In this document: piece after piece, positions 10,027 through 18,707 of the stretch | Numbering within the stretch: the stretch's first letter is position 1 | How the letters are laid out: every line of letters starts with the position of its first letter | Source: Blastopirellula retiformator | GTDB taxonomy: Bacteria; Planctomycetota; Planctomycetia; Pirellulales; Pirellulaceae | Length of the DNA stretch: 64,000 bases | Direction of reading: 5' to 3' | Assembly: GCF_007859755.1 (NCBI RefSeq) | Contig: NZ_SJPF01000005.1 | Location: forward strand, 248,001-312,000 | Notes under the pieces: model-generated | Told to the model about the DNA's origin: nothing | The model's input: the letters and a program-made list of their open reading frames with translations, nothing else | Database searches by the model: none | Position numbers and translations under genes: made by a program

Positions 10027-10359
10027 CTAACCGCCGATGGTGCTGGCGCGGTACTTGGCTTCTTCCGCTTTTTGGATATACGACATATCGCGGGTCCCTT
10101 CGAAGGCCCGTTGATAGGTGACCGACAGGGCGGTGAAGTTGAACGGATCGGTCGGTTCCAGTTCGCAGACCTTTTCGGCATGCTCAACGGCCGACGCGTG
10201 ATGCCCCAGCTTTTGGTAGACGACCGAGAGGGCCATGTGCGAGAGGACGTGTGCCGGATCGGCGGCGACCGCTTCCTCGTACTTGGCGGCGGCATCTTCC
10301 AGCTGATCGGCGTCTTTCAGCTTTTCGGCGGCGAGGAACAGTTCTTTGGCAGTCGACAT
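10027..10359 (-). CDS. TPR-repeat protein
   Basis: From the ATG at 10359 the protein has 110 residues and contains three to four tetratricopeptide-type helical pairs: AAEKLKDADQLEDAAAKYEE, then HVLSHMALSVVYQKLGHH, then ALSVTYQRAFEGT. The pattern of A/L-x-x-x-Y and AxxxPxxx fits TPR. There is no signal peptide, so it is cytoplasmic. An upstream TTG at 10401 would extend it by 14 residues, but the promoter-like TATAAT lies only about 12 bp before that codon, so the later ATG is favoured. It is a single-gene unit, convergent with the KaiC-like gene. TPR proteins mediate protein interactions; the partner is unknown. Confidence 0.8.
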   Translation of the reverse strand: MSTAKELFLAAEKLKDADQLEDAAAKYEEAVAADPAHVLSHMALSVVYQKLGHHASAVEHAEKVCELEPTDPFNFTALSVTYQRAFEGTRDMSYIQKAEEAKYRASTIGG

Positions 10360-10412
10360 AGGGACGCTTCTGGCTGATTGGAAACTAATAGAATGGGTCA
10401 ATTCTTACCCCA

Positions 10413-10418
10413 ATTATA
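10413..10418 (-). promoter_or_regulatory. Candidate -10 box of the TPR gene
   Basis: On the minus strand the hexamer is an exact TATAAT, about 54 bp before the favoured ATG. No convincing -35 element is seen 16-18 bp upstream, so the assignment is tentative. Confidence 0.35.
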
Positions 10419-10519
10419 CGTGAATACGGGCGAATTCCCAGGGCGTGCAACCCGCAGCCGGCTTCGGTAAATTGGCGGATTGTGAGCGGTAAACCTTCCC
10501 TGTGACGTTGGCGTGACCC

Positions 10520-11104
10520 ATGAGCGAGTACTACATCCGCATCGGCGGCGAGCATCGCGGCCCCTTTTCCCGGGCTCAACTAGAGTCGCAGCCAATGTCC
10601 GAATCGACGCCGGTGCGTCAGGATGGGACCGACCAGTGGCGGTCGGCGAGCGATTTTCCTGAACTGGCGGGGCTATTTCGCGGTTCCTTGGACCAGCAGT
10701 ACGGAAGCTTTCGTGACCGACCAGAGGCATCTCCCTACGCGTCTCCCCAGGCTCACGCGTCGCCGACCGTGACGGCCGGAACGATTCCCAAGGTGATGGG
10801 GATGGTGTCGTGTGGGATTGGCATCCTGTCGTGGCTTTCGATGTTCGGCTTCTTCGGGTTCGTCGCCTATTTCGCAATCAAGCAAGAGCAGGACGGGGCG
10901 GAGCCGCTGGAAGCCATTTTTTTTACGATCGGCCTCAGTTTCTGTTTCTGTTTTCTGTTGATGCTAGCTGGGGTGTTGGTCGGCATTGTCGGCGTCGCCA
11001 TTCCAGGCTCTGGCAAAGGCTGGTCGCTGGCGGGACTGATTCTCTGTGGGCTTCCGCTGCTGTTATTGCTAGGGCTGTTCCTGTTGGGGGCGGCGATCAG
11101 TTAA
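10520..11104 (+). CDS. GYF_2 (DUF4339) domain membrane protein
   Basis: The 194-residue protein starts with a GYF_2-type domain: YYIRIGGEHRGPFSRAQL, then TPVRQDGTDQWRSASDFPEL, residues 4-50. A Ser/Pro/Ala-rich linker follows (55-90). The C-terminal half has three hydrophobic helices (about 93-120, 132-160 and 167-193) with the Gly-rich spacing of DUF4190-type membrane modules. The N-terminal GYF domain is probably cytoplasmic and binds proline-rich partners; this is known for the family and not shown here. It lies alone, 200 bp before lpxA. Confidence 0.82.
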   Translation: MSEYYIRIGGEHRGPFSRAQLESQPMSESTPVRQDGTDQWRSASDFPELAGLFRGSLDQQYGSFRDRPEASPYASPQAHASPTVTAGTIPKVMGMVSCGIGILSWLSMFGFFGFVAYFAIKQEQDGAEPLEAIFFTIGLSFCFCFLLMLAGVLVGIVGVAIPGSGKGWSLAGLILCGLPLLLLLGLFLLGAAIS

Positions 11105-11303
11105 GGTTTTGCTCTTCACGTGGGCACGCCTTTCGAGGTAAAACCGAAGAGATTTCGCTCCCAGCGACGTTTTGACCGATACAATCGGCGCCAATTCGTC
11201 GATATATCGGGGAAGTGATGAAGATTAGGCTCGAAAATAGCAAGGATTCGCTAGCACGAGCCGCCGCAGGGCAAACCAACTTCCATCAGCAAAAGGATTT
11301 GCT

Positions 11304-12167
11304 GTGACAGAGATCCACCCGACCGCGCTCGTGTCGCCCCAGGCTCGTCTGGGCGCCGACGTTCAAATTGGACCATTTTGCGTTATCGAAGCTGGGGTGG
11401 AAATTGGCGATCGCTGTCGTCTGGAGTCTTTTGTTACGATCAAAACCGGCTCGAAGATCGGCTGCGACAATAAAATTTCCGATCACGCCGTTATTGGCGG
11501 GGGCGCTCAGCACATTCGAGCCCCGGAAAATCCAGGATCGCTGATCATCGGCGATCGCAATCAGATTCGCGAGTTCGCAACCGTCCACCGCGCTTTGCAT
11601 GCCGGCGAACTGACCGTCATCGGCAACGATTGTCTGCTGATGGTTCAGGCCCACATCGGCCATGACAGCATCATCGGCAACAACGTAATCCTCACCAACA
11701 ACGTGTTGGTCGCCGGGCATGTGGTCATCGAAGACCGCGCTTACGTCTCGGGCGCCGTGGCGATTCACCAGTTCTGCCGCGTCGGCCGCAATGCAATGGT
11801 CGGCGGTCAGGCTCACGTTGTGCAAGACGTTCCGCCGTATGTGACGGTTGACGGTTGCTCGAGCCTGGTGGTTGGCTTGAACCTGGTTGGCCTAAAACGG
11901 AACAACTTCGACGCGGCGACGATTCGCGACCTGAAGAAAGCGTACCGCATCCTGTATCGCTCGAACCTGACCAATGGCGAGGCGCTCGAGAAGATTCGGA
12001 TGGACTTCGCCGGCTCCCCAGCCGGACACTTCCACACCTTCCTGGCGCCCAGCAAGCGAGGCTTCATTCAGGCCCGCAGCCGCGGCCGCCAGCGTCCGGT
12101 CGACGAACCAGTGAAACTGCGGGTGCTGCCGGGCGAACTGACCGAAAACGTCCGTCAGGCTGGTTAA
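11304..12167 (+). CDS. lpxA: Acyl-ACP--UDP-N-acetylglucosamine O-acyltransferase
   Basis: The 287-residue protein consists of a left-handed beta-helix of hexapeptide repeats (IGPFCVIEAGVEIGDRCRLE and onward to about residue 185) followed by the helical C-terminal domain. The catalytic region AHIGHD (His117 and His120, matching His122 and His125 of E. coli) is intact. LpxA transfers 3-hydroxyacyl chains to UDP-GlcNAc, the first step of lipid A synthesis. The GTG start at 11304 has a good ribosome site (aaaagga, 11291-11297). Here the gene stands alone, without lpxB, lpxD or fabZ. Its presence indicates lipid A synthesis in this lineage, though LpxA-like acyltransferases with other substrates exist. 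The C-terminus (after about residue 250) is longer than in E. coli. Confidence 0.93.
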   Translation: MTEIHPTALVSPQARLGADVQIGPFCVIEAGVEIGDRCRLESFVTIKTGSKIGCDNKISDHAVIGGGAQHIRAPENPGSLIIGDRNQIREFATVHRALHAGELTVIGNDCLLMVQAHIGHDSIIGNNVILTNNVLVAGHVVIEDRAYVSGAVAIHQFCRVGRNAMVGGQAHVVQDVPPYVTVDGCSSLVVGLNLVGLKRNNFDAATIRDLKKAYRILYRSNLTNGEALEKIRMDFAGSPAGHFHTFLAPSKRGFIQARSRGRQRPVDEPVKLRVLPGELTENVRQAG

Positions 12168-12201
12168 CGAGTCTCCAGACGCACGAAATCGAAACACGAC
12201 G

Positions 12202-12230
12202 AACGCCGGCCTATGTGCCAGCGTTTTTTT
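12202..12230 (+). terminator. Rho-independent terminator of lpxA
   Basis: The stem AACGCCGGC/GCCAGCGTT (one mismatch, loop CTATGT) is followed by seven T. It lies 35 bp after the lpxA stop. Confidence 0.75.
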
Positions 12231-12253
12231 ATGCGCGGATCCCACAATCGGAC

Positions 12254-12324
12254 GTAGGGTGGATGGAGCAAGCGCATCAAGGCTTGTTTCGCTCAAGCGG
12301 AGTTGCTCGCTTGCGCAACCCACC
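12254..12324. repeat. Palindromic dispersed-type element
   Basis: Outer arms GGTGG...CAAGCG (12258-12274 region) and CGCTTG...CCACC (to 12324) can pair in an imperfect foldback. The GTAGGGTGG start and CAACCCACC end resemble a widespread class of intergenic palindromes. It has no coding content. Confidence 0.5.
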
Positions 12325-12334
12325 AATGAATTGA

Positions 12335-12372
12335 GACCGCATTGTTGGGCCAGCGCTGCGCTGCACCCAACC
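12335..12372 (-). repeat. REP-like 38-bp palindrome, copy 1
   Basis: It is the reverse complement of 35885-35922, with one mismatch over 38 bp. It contains a nested hairpin (GTTGGG...CAGCGC-A-GCGCTG...CCCAAC). It lies between the two facing genes lpxA and ppdK. Confidence 0.75.
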
Positions 12373-12411
12373 GCTTGACGTTCAAGACAGTCGCTACTGG
12401 GGATGGATCGC

Positions 12412-12450
12412 AAGAAAAGAAGAGGCCGTCCGCAAATGTGGACGGCCTCT
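12412..12450 (-). terminator. Terminator of ppdK
   Basis: Perfect 11-bp arms AGAGGCCGTCC/GGACGGCCTCT (12421-12431 and 12440-12450). On the minus strand the stem is followed by a T-rich tract (TCTTTTCTTGC). It lies 40 bp after the ppdK stop. Confidence 0.75.
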
Positions 12451-12489
12451 CGATTTATCAAAGCGAATTGGCTTTACGGCCGCTTCGGC

Positions 12490-15168
12490 TTACTTCTTCT
12501 TTTTGCCGCCGTTGCGGATGGCGGCCTGAGCGGCGGCCAGGCGGGCGATCGGCACGCGGAACGGCGAGCAGCTGACGTAGTCGAGGCCGACGCGATGACA
12601 GAAGTCGATCGACGCCGGATCGCCGCCATGTTCGCCGCAGATGCCGACCTTCAGCTTCTTGCGAGTCGAGCGACCCTTGGTGACGCCCATTTCGACCAGC
12701 TGACCGACGCCGGAAGCGTCGAGCGACTGGAACGGGTCGACCGGCAGGATTTCCTTGCTCAGGTAATCCGGTAGGAAGGTGTTGATGTCGTCGCGGCTGT
12801 AACCGAACGTCATCTGAGTCAGGTCGTTGGTGCCAAAGCTGAAGAACTCGGCGTATTCGGCGACTTCGTCGGCGGTCAACGCAGCACGCGGAATTTCGAT
12901 CATGGTACCGATCAAGATTCCGAGTTTGCCGTCAAATTTCTTGTCCGCTTTGACCTTGGCGATCGTTTCTTCGGCCTTCTCCCGCAGCAGTTTCAGTTCG
13001 GCGGCGGTGCCGACCAGCGGAATCATGATTTCGGCCTGGGCGTCGATGCGCTTCTTCTTGCATTCGATCGCCGCTTGGACGATGGCGGTCACCTGCATCT
13101 CAAGGATTTCGGGATAGGTGACGCTCAAACGGCAACCGCGGTGGCCGAGCATCGGGTTCGATTCGTGCAGCTGAGCGACGCGCGAGCTGACCTTGGCGGC
13201 GGTGACGCCAATTTCCTTGGCGATTTCGGCCTGGGCCTTGCTGTCGTGCGGCAGGAACTCGTGCAGCGGCGGATCAAGCAGACGAACCGTAACCGGCAGT
13301 CCCTTCATCGCGGTGAAGATGCCGACGAAGTCCTTGCGTTGGAACGGCAGCAAACGCTTCAGCGCCTTGCGACGGGTATCTTCCTCTTCGGCGAGGATCA
13401 TTTCCCGCATGATGCCGATACGTTCGTCTTCGAAGAACATGTGCTCGGTGCGGCAGAGGCCAATGCCTTCGGCGCCGAAGTCGCGAGCACGCTTCGAGTC
13501 GGCCGGGGTGTCGGCGTTGGTGCGAATGCCGAGCGTGCGGTATTCGTCGGCCCACTTCATGATCTTGGCGAAATCGCCCGACAGTTTCGGTTCGCTGGTC
13601 GCGACCTCACCCAGCATCACTTCACCCGACGAACCGTCGAGCGAGAGGATGTCTTTCGGGCCGTAGGTCTTGCCGCCGACTTTGATCTTCTTCGCCTTGG
13701 CGTCGATTTCGATCTCGCCGGCGCCAGCGACGCAGCAACGACCCCAACCGCGAGCGACGACCGCCGCGTGGCTGGTCATACCGCCGGTGCTGGTCAGGAT
13801 GCCGGCCGCGCTGTGCATGCCGTCGATGTCTTCCGGGCTCGTTTCTTTACGAACCAAGAGGACCTTTTCGCCGGCCTGGGTGCGAAGCACCGCTTCTTCG
13901 GCGGTGAAGGCCAGGGCGCCAACCGCGGCGCCCGGCGAAGCCGGCAGGCCGCGAGTTAGGACGGTGGCCGAACCCTTGGCGGCCGCGTCAAAGCTCGGCA
14001 GCAGCAACTGGGTCAGGTCGTTGGCCGGAATCCGCGACAGGGCGGTCGGCTCGTCGATCAGGCCTTCTTTGACCATGTCGCAGGCGATCTTCACCGCAGC
14101 GGCGCCGGTACGCTTACCGGTGCGGGTCTGCAGCATGAACAGGTCGCCCTTTTCGATCGTGAACTCGATGTCCTGCACGTCTTTGTAGTGCGATTCGAGC
14201 GTGTCTTTGATCTCGAGCAGTTGCTTGTAGACGGCGCGGTTCCACTTCGACATTTCCGCAACCGGTTGCGGCGTGCGGATACCGGCGACGACGTCTTCAC
14301 CCTGAGCGTTGATCAGGAATTCGCCGTAGAACTTGTTCTGGCCGTTGGACGGGTTACGGGTGAACGCAACGCCGGTACCGGAGTCATCCCCCATGTTGCC
14401 GTAGACCATCGACTGCACGTTGACGGCGGTGCCGAGCAGGCCGCGGATGTTTTCGACTTCGCGGTAACGGACGGCGCGGGAAGTGTTCCAACTCTTGAAG
14501 ACCGCTTCGATCGACAGTTCCAGCTGCTTCAGCGGATCCTGCGGGAAGTCTTCGCCCGTTTCCTTCTTGTAGACCGCCTTGTAGGCTTCGCATAGTTCGA
14601 TCATGCCTTGAGCCGGCACGTCAGTGTCTTGCGAGACGCCGTACTTCAGCTTGATCTTCGAGAACGCTTCTTCAAAGCTGTGGTGGTCCATGCCCATCAC
14701 AACGTCGCCGAACATGTTGATCAAGCGGCGGTAGGCGTCGTAAGCGAAACGCTCGTTGTTGGTGGCGTTGGCCAGGCCGACGACCGACGTATCGGTCAGA
14801 CCGAGGTTGAGAATCGTGTTCATCATGCCCGGCATCGAGACGGCGGCGCCGGAGCGAACCGAAACGAGCAGCGGGTTCTTGTCGTCGCCGAACTTCTTCT
14901 TCAGCTCTTTTTCGAGCGTGGCGATGCACTTGGCGACGTCGTTCGACAAGGTCTTGGGCAGCTTCTGACCGCCCTTGTAGTACATGTCGCAGACTTCGGT
15001 CGTGATGGTGAACCCAGGCGGAACCGGCAAGCCGATCTTGGTCATTTCGGCCAAGTTCATACCTTTTCCGCCGAGAATCGCTTTGCTGACCCCTTTGCCT
15101 TCGGTCTTCGTTTTACCGAAGTAGTAGACCATCTTCGCGCTTTTGGCAGCCGCCTTTTTTTTCGCCAT
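12490..15168 (-). CDS. ppdK: Pyruvate, phosphate dikinase
   Basis: The 892-residue protein has the three-domain order of PPDK: N-terminal ATP-binding part (GGKGMNLAEMTKIGLPVPPG near residue 35), central phosphohistidine domain with GGMTSHAAVVARGWGRC (catalytic His467), and C-terminal PEP/pyruvate barrel ending in GICGEHGGDPASIDF and SCSPFRVPIARLAAAQ. It interconverts ATP + Pi + pyruvate and AMP + PPi + PEP. The length is typical (about 875-900). Both ends carry lysine clusters (MAKKKAAAKSAK and GGKKKK), which are unusual but may be lineage-specific. The gene appears monocistronic, with its own terminator. It sits on the same strand as serS, upstream of it by 225 bp. Confidence 0.96.
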   Translation of the reverse strand: MAKKKAAAKSAKMVYYFGKTKTEGKGVSKAILGGKGMNLAEMTKIGLPVPPGFTITTEVCDMYYKGGQKLPKTLSNDVAKCIATLEKELKKKFGDDKNPLLVSVRSGAAVSMPGMMNTILNLGLTDTSVVGLANATNNERFAYDAYRRLINMFGDVVMGMDHHSFEEAFSKIKLKYGVSQDTDVPAQGMIELCEAYKAVYKKETGEDFPQDPLKQLELSIEAVFKSWNTSRAVRYREVENIRGLLGTAVNVQSMVYGNMGDDSGTGVAFTRNPSNGQNKFYGEFLINAQGEDVVAGIRTPQPVAEMSKWNRAVYKQLLEIKDTLESHYKDVQDIEFTIEKGDLFMLQTRTGKRTGAAAVKIACDMVKEGLIDEPTALSRIPANDLTQLLLPSFDAAAKGSATVLTRGLPASPGAAVGALAFTAEEAVLRTQAGEKVLLVRKETSPEDIDGMHSAAGILTSTGGMTSHAAVVARGWGRCCVAGAGEIEIDAKAKKIKVGGKTYGPKDILSLDGSSGEVMLGEVATSEPKLSGDFAKIMKWADEYRTLGIRTNADTPADSKRARDFGAEGIGLCRTEHMFFEDERIGIMREMILAEEEDTRRKALKRLLPFQRKDFVGIFTAMKGLPVTVRLLDPPLHEFLPHDSKAQAEIAKEIGVTAAKVSSRVAQLHESNPMLGHRGCRLSVTYPEILEMQVTAIVQAAIECKKKRIDAQAEIMIPLVGTAAELKLLREKAEETIAKVKADKKFDGKLGILIGTMIEIPRAALTADEVAEYAEFFSFGTNDLTQMTFGYSRDDINTFLPDYLSKEILPVDPFQSLDASGVGQLVEMGVTKGRSTRKKLKVGICGEHGGDPASIDFCHRVGLDYVSCSPFRVPIARLAAAQAAIRNGGKKKK

Positions 15169-15393
15169 CTTTTCAAACCTTCTGTACGTTGAGGTGTACG
15201 ATGCGTGTGTTCGGGAACGTCCGTCGATGTATGGTTTCGAGCTATGGCGGCGCCCGGTTAGGGGCGGTTTCTCCTACCACAGGTCGGTATCTGCAAGCGA
15301 GACAAAGCCAGCAATGTACTGGAGGCTTCTTTTGAGCGTCAAGTACACAAGAGATGCGCAGACCCTGGTTTTTGGCCGAAAACGGGGCGTTTT

Positions 15394-16674
15394 TTACTTC
15401 GCCGTGATCTTGTCGACCCCCATGAAGGGACGCAGCGCGGCCGGGACCTCAATCGAGCCGTCCGCTTGCTGGTAGTTTTCTAGAATGGCGATAATTCCGC
15501 GGCTGATGGCGATCGCAGTGCCATTTAAGGTATGGGCGAAGTGCGTCCCCTTCTCCCCTTTGACCTTGTAGCGAATGTTCAGCCGGCGAGCCTGGTAGTC
15601 GGTGCAGTTCGACGTGCTGGTCACTTCGCCCCATTCCCCCGCTTCGCCGCGGCCGGGCATCCAGGCTTCCAGGTCAAACTTGCGATAGGCCGGGCCTCCC
15701 AGATCGCCGGTCGCCGTATCAACGACGCGGTAAGGAATCCCCAATCCATCGAAGATCTGGCATTCCAGATCGCAGAATTTGTCGAGCGTCGCGTCGCTTT
15801 GGTCGGGCAGCGTGAAGGCGAACATTTCGACCTTCGTGAACTGGTGCACCCGGTAGAGGCCGCGCGAGGCCCGGCCCGCCGAGCCCGCTTCGGTGCGGTA
15901 GCAGTGGCTGACGCCGCAGAATAGCTTCGGCAGGTCTTCCGCTTCCAGAATTTTTCCCGAGTTCATCCCGCCCAGGGTGATTTCGGCCGTGGCGACCAGA
16001 TTCAAGTCGCTGTTTTCGACGCTGTAGATCTGCGTTTCGGGGCCGCGGGGAATGAAGCCGACCCCATGCAAAATCTCGGTTCGCGCCAGGTCCGGAGTGA
16101 TTGTCGGCGTGAAGCCTTCTTTGATCAGCAGGTCGAGGACATACCGCTGTAGCGCCAGTTCGAGCAGCACCGCTTCGTTTTTCAGGAAGTAGAACCCGGC
16201 GCCGGCAACTTGGGCGCCCGATTCAAAGTCGATCAGGTCCAACTTCTCACCCAACTCGACGTGATCAAGCACCTTGAAGTCGAACTTCCGCGGCTCGGTC
16301 TTGCCGCGACGCAGTTCCAGGTTCGCTTGGTCATCGGCGCCGATCGGAGCAGCCGGGTGAGTCAGGTTGGGGATCAGCCGCAGCAAGTCGGTGATCTCGG
16401 CTTCGAGCCGATCAACTTCTTTCTGGGCGGCGTCCTTTTGTTCCCGCAGCTTGCGGCCTTCTTCGATGATCTTCGGCCGCTCTTCGGCCGAGGCCTTGCC
16501 GATCTGCTTGCTGGTTTCGTTGGCGCGACGGTTGAAGTCCTCCGTTTCCTGCTGCTTCTGGCGGCGTTCCGTTTCGAGCGCAGCCACTTTGGCGACGTCG
16601 GCGGTAACGCCCCGTTTTTCGCAGTTTTCTTGGACGAGGTCGACGTTGTCGAGGACGAACTTACGATCAAGCAT
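15394..16674 (-). CDS. serS: Serine--tRNA ligase
   Basis: From the ATG at 16674 the protein has 426 residues, normal for bacterial SerRS. It starts with the typical MLDRKFVLDNVDLVQENCEK and a long coiled-coil arm (about 25-110). The class II core follows: motif 2 region SHCYRTEAGSAGRASRGLYR and motif 3 region AIAISRGIIAILENYQ, then the typical ending VPAALRPFMG. A longer in-frame reading to 16734 would overlap the preceding gene and lacks family support. It lies 20 bp after the M20 peptidase gene, so the two form an operon. Confidence 0.96.
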   Translation of the reverse strand: MLDRKFVLDNVDLVQENCEKRGVTADVAKVAALETERRQKQQETEDFNRRANETSKQIGKASAEERPKIIEEGRKLREQKDAAQKEVDRLEAEITDLLRLIPNLTHPAAPIGADDQANLELRRGKTEPRKFDFKVLDHVELGEKLDLIDFESGAQVAGAGFYFLKNEAVLLELALQRYVLDLLIKEGFTPTITPDLARTEILHGVGFIPRGPETQIYSVENSDLNLVATAEITLGGMNSGKILEAEDLPKLFCGVSHCYRTEAGSAGRASRGLYRVHQFTKVEMFAFTLPDQSDATLDKFCDLECQIFDGLGIPYRVVDTATGDLGGPAYRKFDLEAWMPGRGEAGEWGEVTSTSNCTDYQARRLNIRYKVKGEKGTHFAHTLNGTAIAISRGIIAILENYQQADGSIEVPAALRPFMGVDKITAK

Positions 16675-16694
16675 GATAGACGGACTGGGGGAAA

Positions 16695-18074
16695 TTAGTC
16701 TTGGTTCGGGGTAATCTTGCTCAGCGTGTGCCACAAAGCGGCGCTCGCCTTGATGCCGCGATGGTAGTCGGCCAGGCAGAACTTTTCGTTGGGGCTATGC
16801 GTGTTATCGTCATTCAAGCCCCAGCCAAGCAGCAGAACGTCGACGCCAAGTTGCTCGACGAAATTGGTCACGATCGGAATCGAGCCCCCTTCGCGAATGA
16901 AGACTGGCGGACGGCCGAAGCCTTTTTCGATCGCCGATGCGGCCGCCGACATAAACGGACTGTCCAGCGGAACCACAAAGCCAGGCGCCCCGTGGAAGTC
17001 GATCAGCTCCATCTTGATGCCCGGCGGAACGATCGCTTCCAGGTGCTTGGTCAGCGACTCGGTCAGTTGCTTGGGATCTTGTTGGGGTACCAGGCGAAAG
17101 CTGAACTTGGCCGAAGCTTTGGCGGGCAAGACGGTCTTGGCGCCTTCCCCTTGGTAGCCCGACGTGATGCCGTTGATGTCGAACGTCGGGCGGGTCCAGC
17201 GGCGCTCCAGCGTCGAATAGCCCGTTTCGCCCGAAAGTCCTTCAACGCCGATCGAACGCATGAAATCGGCTTCGCTGAAATCGAGCGATGCAAATTGATC
17301 GCGCTCTTCGTCGGTCAGCGGATCGACGTCTTCATAGAAGCCGGGGACTTGAACGCGTCCCTTGTCATCGATCAGCGAGGCGAGCATTTTCGCCAGCGTG
17401 TTGGCCGGGTTGGTCACCGCGCCGCCAAACGTGCCGCTATGCAGATCTTGTTTTGGACCGGTCAGCTTCAACTCGTAGTAGGCGATTCCCTTCAGGCCAT
17501 AGGTAATCGCCGGCTGCCCCGGGCCAAACTGGCTGGTATCGCTGATGACGACCACGTCGCACTCGAGCATTTCGTCATGTTCTTTGATGAACGGAACGAG
17601 GTGCTCGCTGCCGATTTCTTCTTCCCCTTCGATCAAAAACTTGACCTGAATCGGGAGCTTGCCGACCGACTTCATCCAGGCTTCCACGCTCTTGACGTGG
17701 GTCAGCATCTGACCCTTGTCGTCGGTGGCGCCACGGGCATAGACATTGCCGTCGCGGATGGACGGCTCAAACGGCGGACTCTTCCATTCGTCGAGCGGTT
17801 CCGGCGGTTGGACGTCGTAATGGCCGTAAACGAGCGCGACCGGAGCGCCTTCGACGGCCGGGCTCTCGGCATAGACGATCGGGTGGCCGTCGGTTTCGTA
17901 GACTTTCGTCTCGAAGCCGAGCTCCCCAAATTGCTGGTGCAGCCACTCGGCCGCTTTGCGAACTTCGTCCTTGTAGCGGCTGTCGGTGCTGATGCTGGGG
18001 ATCTTCAGCAGCTCGCAAAGATCGGCTTCGAATTTCGGGCGATTGTCGCTCAAATACGTCTGTAGTTCAGACAT
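16695..18074 (-). CDS. M20 family dipeptidase/metallopeptidase
   Basis: The 459-residue protein matches the M20 (ArgE/DapE/CPG2-type) hydrolases. Metal and catalytic motifs are visible: GHYDVQPPEP (His85, Asp87), GATDDKGQ (bridging Asp119), EGEEEIGS (Glu151/152), and a C-terminal HSPNE motif near residue 425. The size and the GHYDVQP motif fit the carnosinase-like dipeptidases. It has no signal peptide, so it is cytoplasmic. It heads an operon with serS and has its own promoter region, shared divergently with clpS. Confidence 0.9.
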   Translation of the reverse strand: MSELQTYLSDNRPKFEADLCELLKIPSISTDSRYKDEVRKAAEWLHQQFGELGFETKVYETDGHPIVYAESPAVEGAPVALVYGHYDVQPPEPLDEWKSPPFEPSIRDGNVYARGATDDKGQMLTHVKSVEAWMKSVGKLPIQVKFLIEGEEEIGSEHLVPFIKEHDEMLECDVVVISDTSQFGPGQPAITYGLKGIAYYELKLTGPKQDLHSGTFGGAVTNPANTLAKMLASLIDDKGRVQVPGFYEDVDPLTDEERDQFASLDFSEADFMRSIGVEGLSGETGYSTLERRWTRPTFDINGITSGYQGEGAKTVLPAKASAKFSFRLVPQQDPKQLTESLTKHLEAIVPPGIKMELIDFHGAPGFVVPLDSPFMSAAASAIEKGFGRPPVFIREGGSIPIVTNFVEQLGVDVLLLGWGLNDDNTHSPNEKFCLADYHRGIKASAALWHTLSKITPNQD

Positions 18075-18274
18075 GAATGCTCAAGAATCAAATGTAAGAG
18101 GGGCGGTAGGAATTGACCGCAAAAATACTTTCCGATAGAGACAGCGGTACAATATAATGGCAGGCCGCGTCTTCGAGTATGCCACATCCAACGGCGGGAA
18201 ACTGTTGGAGGCATGACGTTTACGCGAATTCGCCACATCCTTTGGTTGGACAGAAGAGGCTTTGGACGGAAAGC

Positions 18275-18628
18275 ATGGTGAATCAAGAATCAGCGGTCGC
18301 CGAACCGGGTGAAGCCACAACGGTAAAATCGAAACCGAAAAATGATCCCAAGCGGAAGAAACAGCCACGTTACAACGTCATCCTGTGGAACGACGATGAT
18401 CACACGTACGACTACGTGATCTTGATGATGCGTGATCTGTTTGGCTTGGCCTTGGAAGCTGGTTTCAAGATTGCGGAAACCGTCGATCGGACCGGCAAGG
18501 CGATTTGTTTGACCACGACCCGCGAACATGCAGAGTTAAAGCGAGACCAGATCCATGCTTATGGCCGCGACGCGTTGATGGCCCGCTCGAAAGGTTCGAT
18601 GTCCGCGACGATTGAGCCGGTTGAATAG
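18275..18628 (+). CDS. clpS: ATP-dependent Clp protease adaptor ClpS (variant)
   Basis: From the ATG at 18275 the protein has 117 residues. The ClpS core is clear: YNVILWNDDDHTYDYVI (Asn39-Asp40 of the N-degron pocket) and GKAICLTTTREHAELKRDQI. ClpS delivers N-degron substrates to ClpAP or ClpCP. The His that in E. coli ClpS (His66) binds the N-terminal amino group is replaced: the segment AVHYQGKAIC is TVDRTGKAIC here, giving Asp at that position. The DHTYDYVI motif also differs from YTPMEFVI. This looks like a divergent ClpS subfamily. It has no clpA or clpC next to it. Confidence 0.9.
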   Translation: MVNQESAVAEPGEATTVKSKPKNDPKRKKQPRYNVILWNDDDHTYDYVILMMRDLFGLALEAGFKIAETVDRTGKAICLTTTREHAELKRDQIHAYGRDALMARSKGSMSATIEPVE

Positions 18629-18707
18629 CCGCAAATTTCCCCAATTCACAAATTGAACGACCCCGAACCGATCCACGCGTTGCGCCGGATCGGTTATTTT
18701 GTTGGCG

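Noticed and set aside
16701-18065. Long plus-strand open frame (454 codons)
   Set aside because: Antisense shadow of the M20 dipeptidase gene, whose catalytic motifs are clear.
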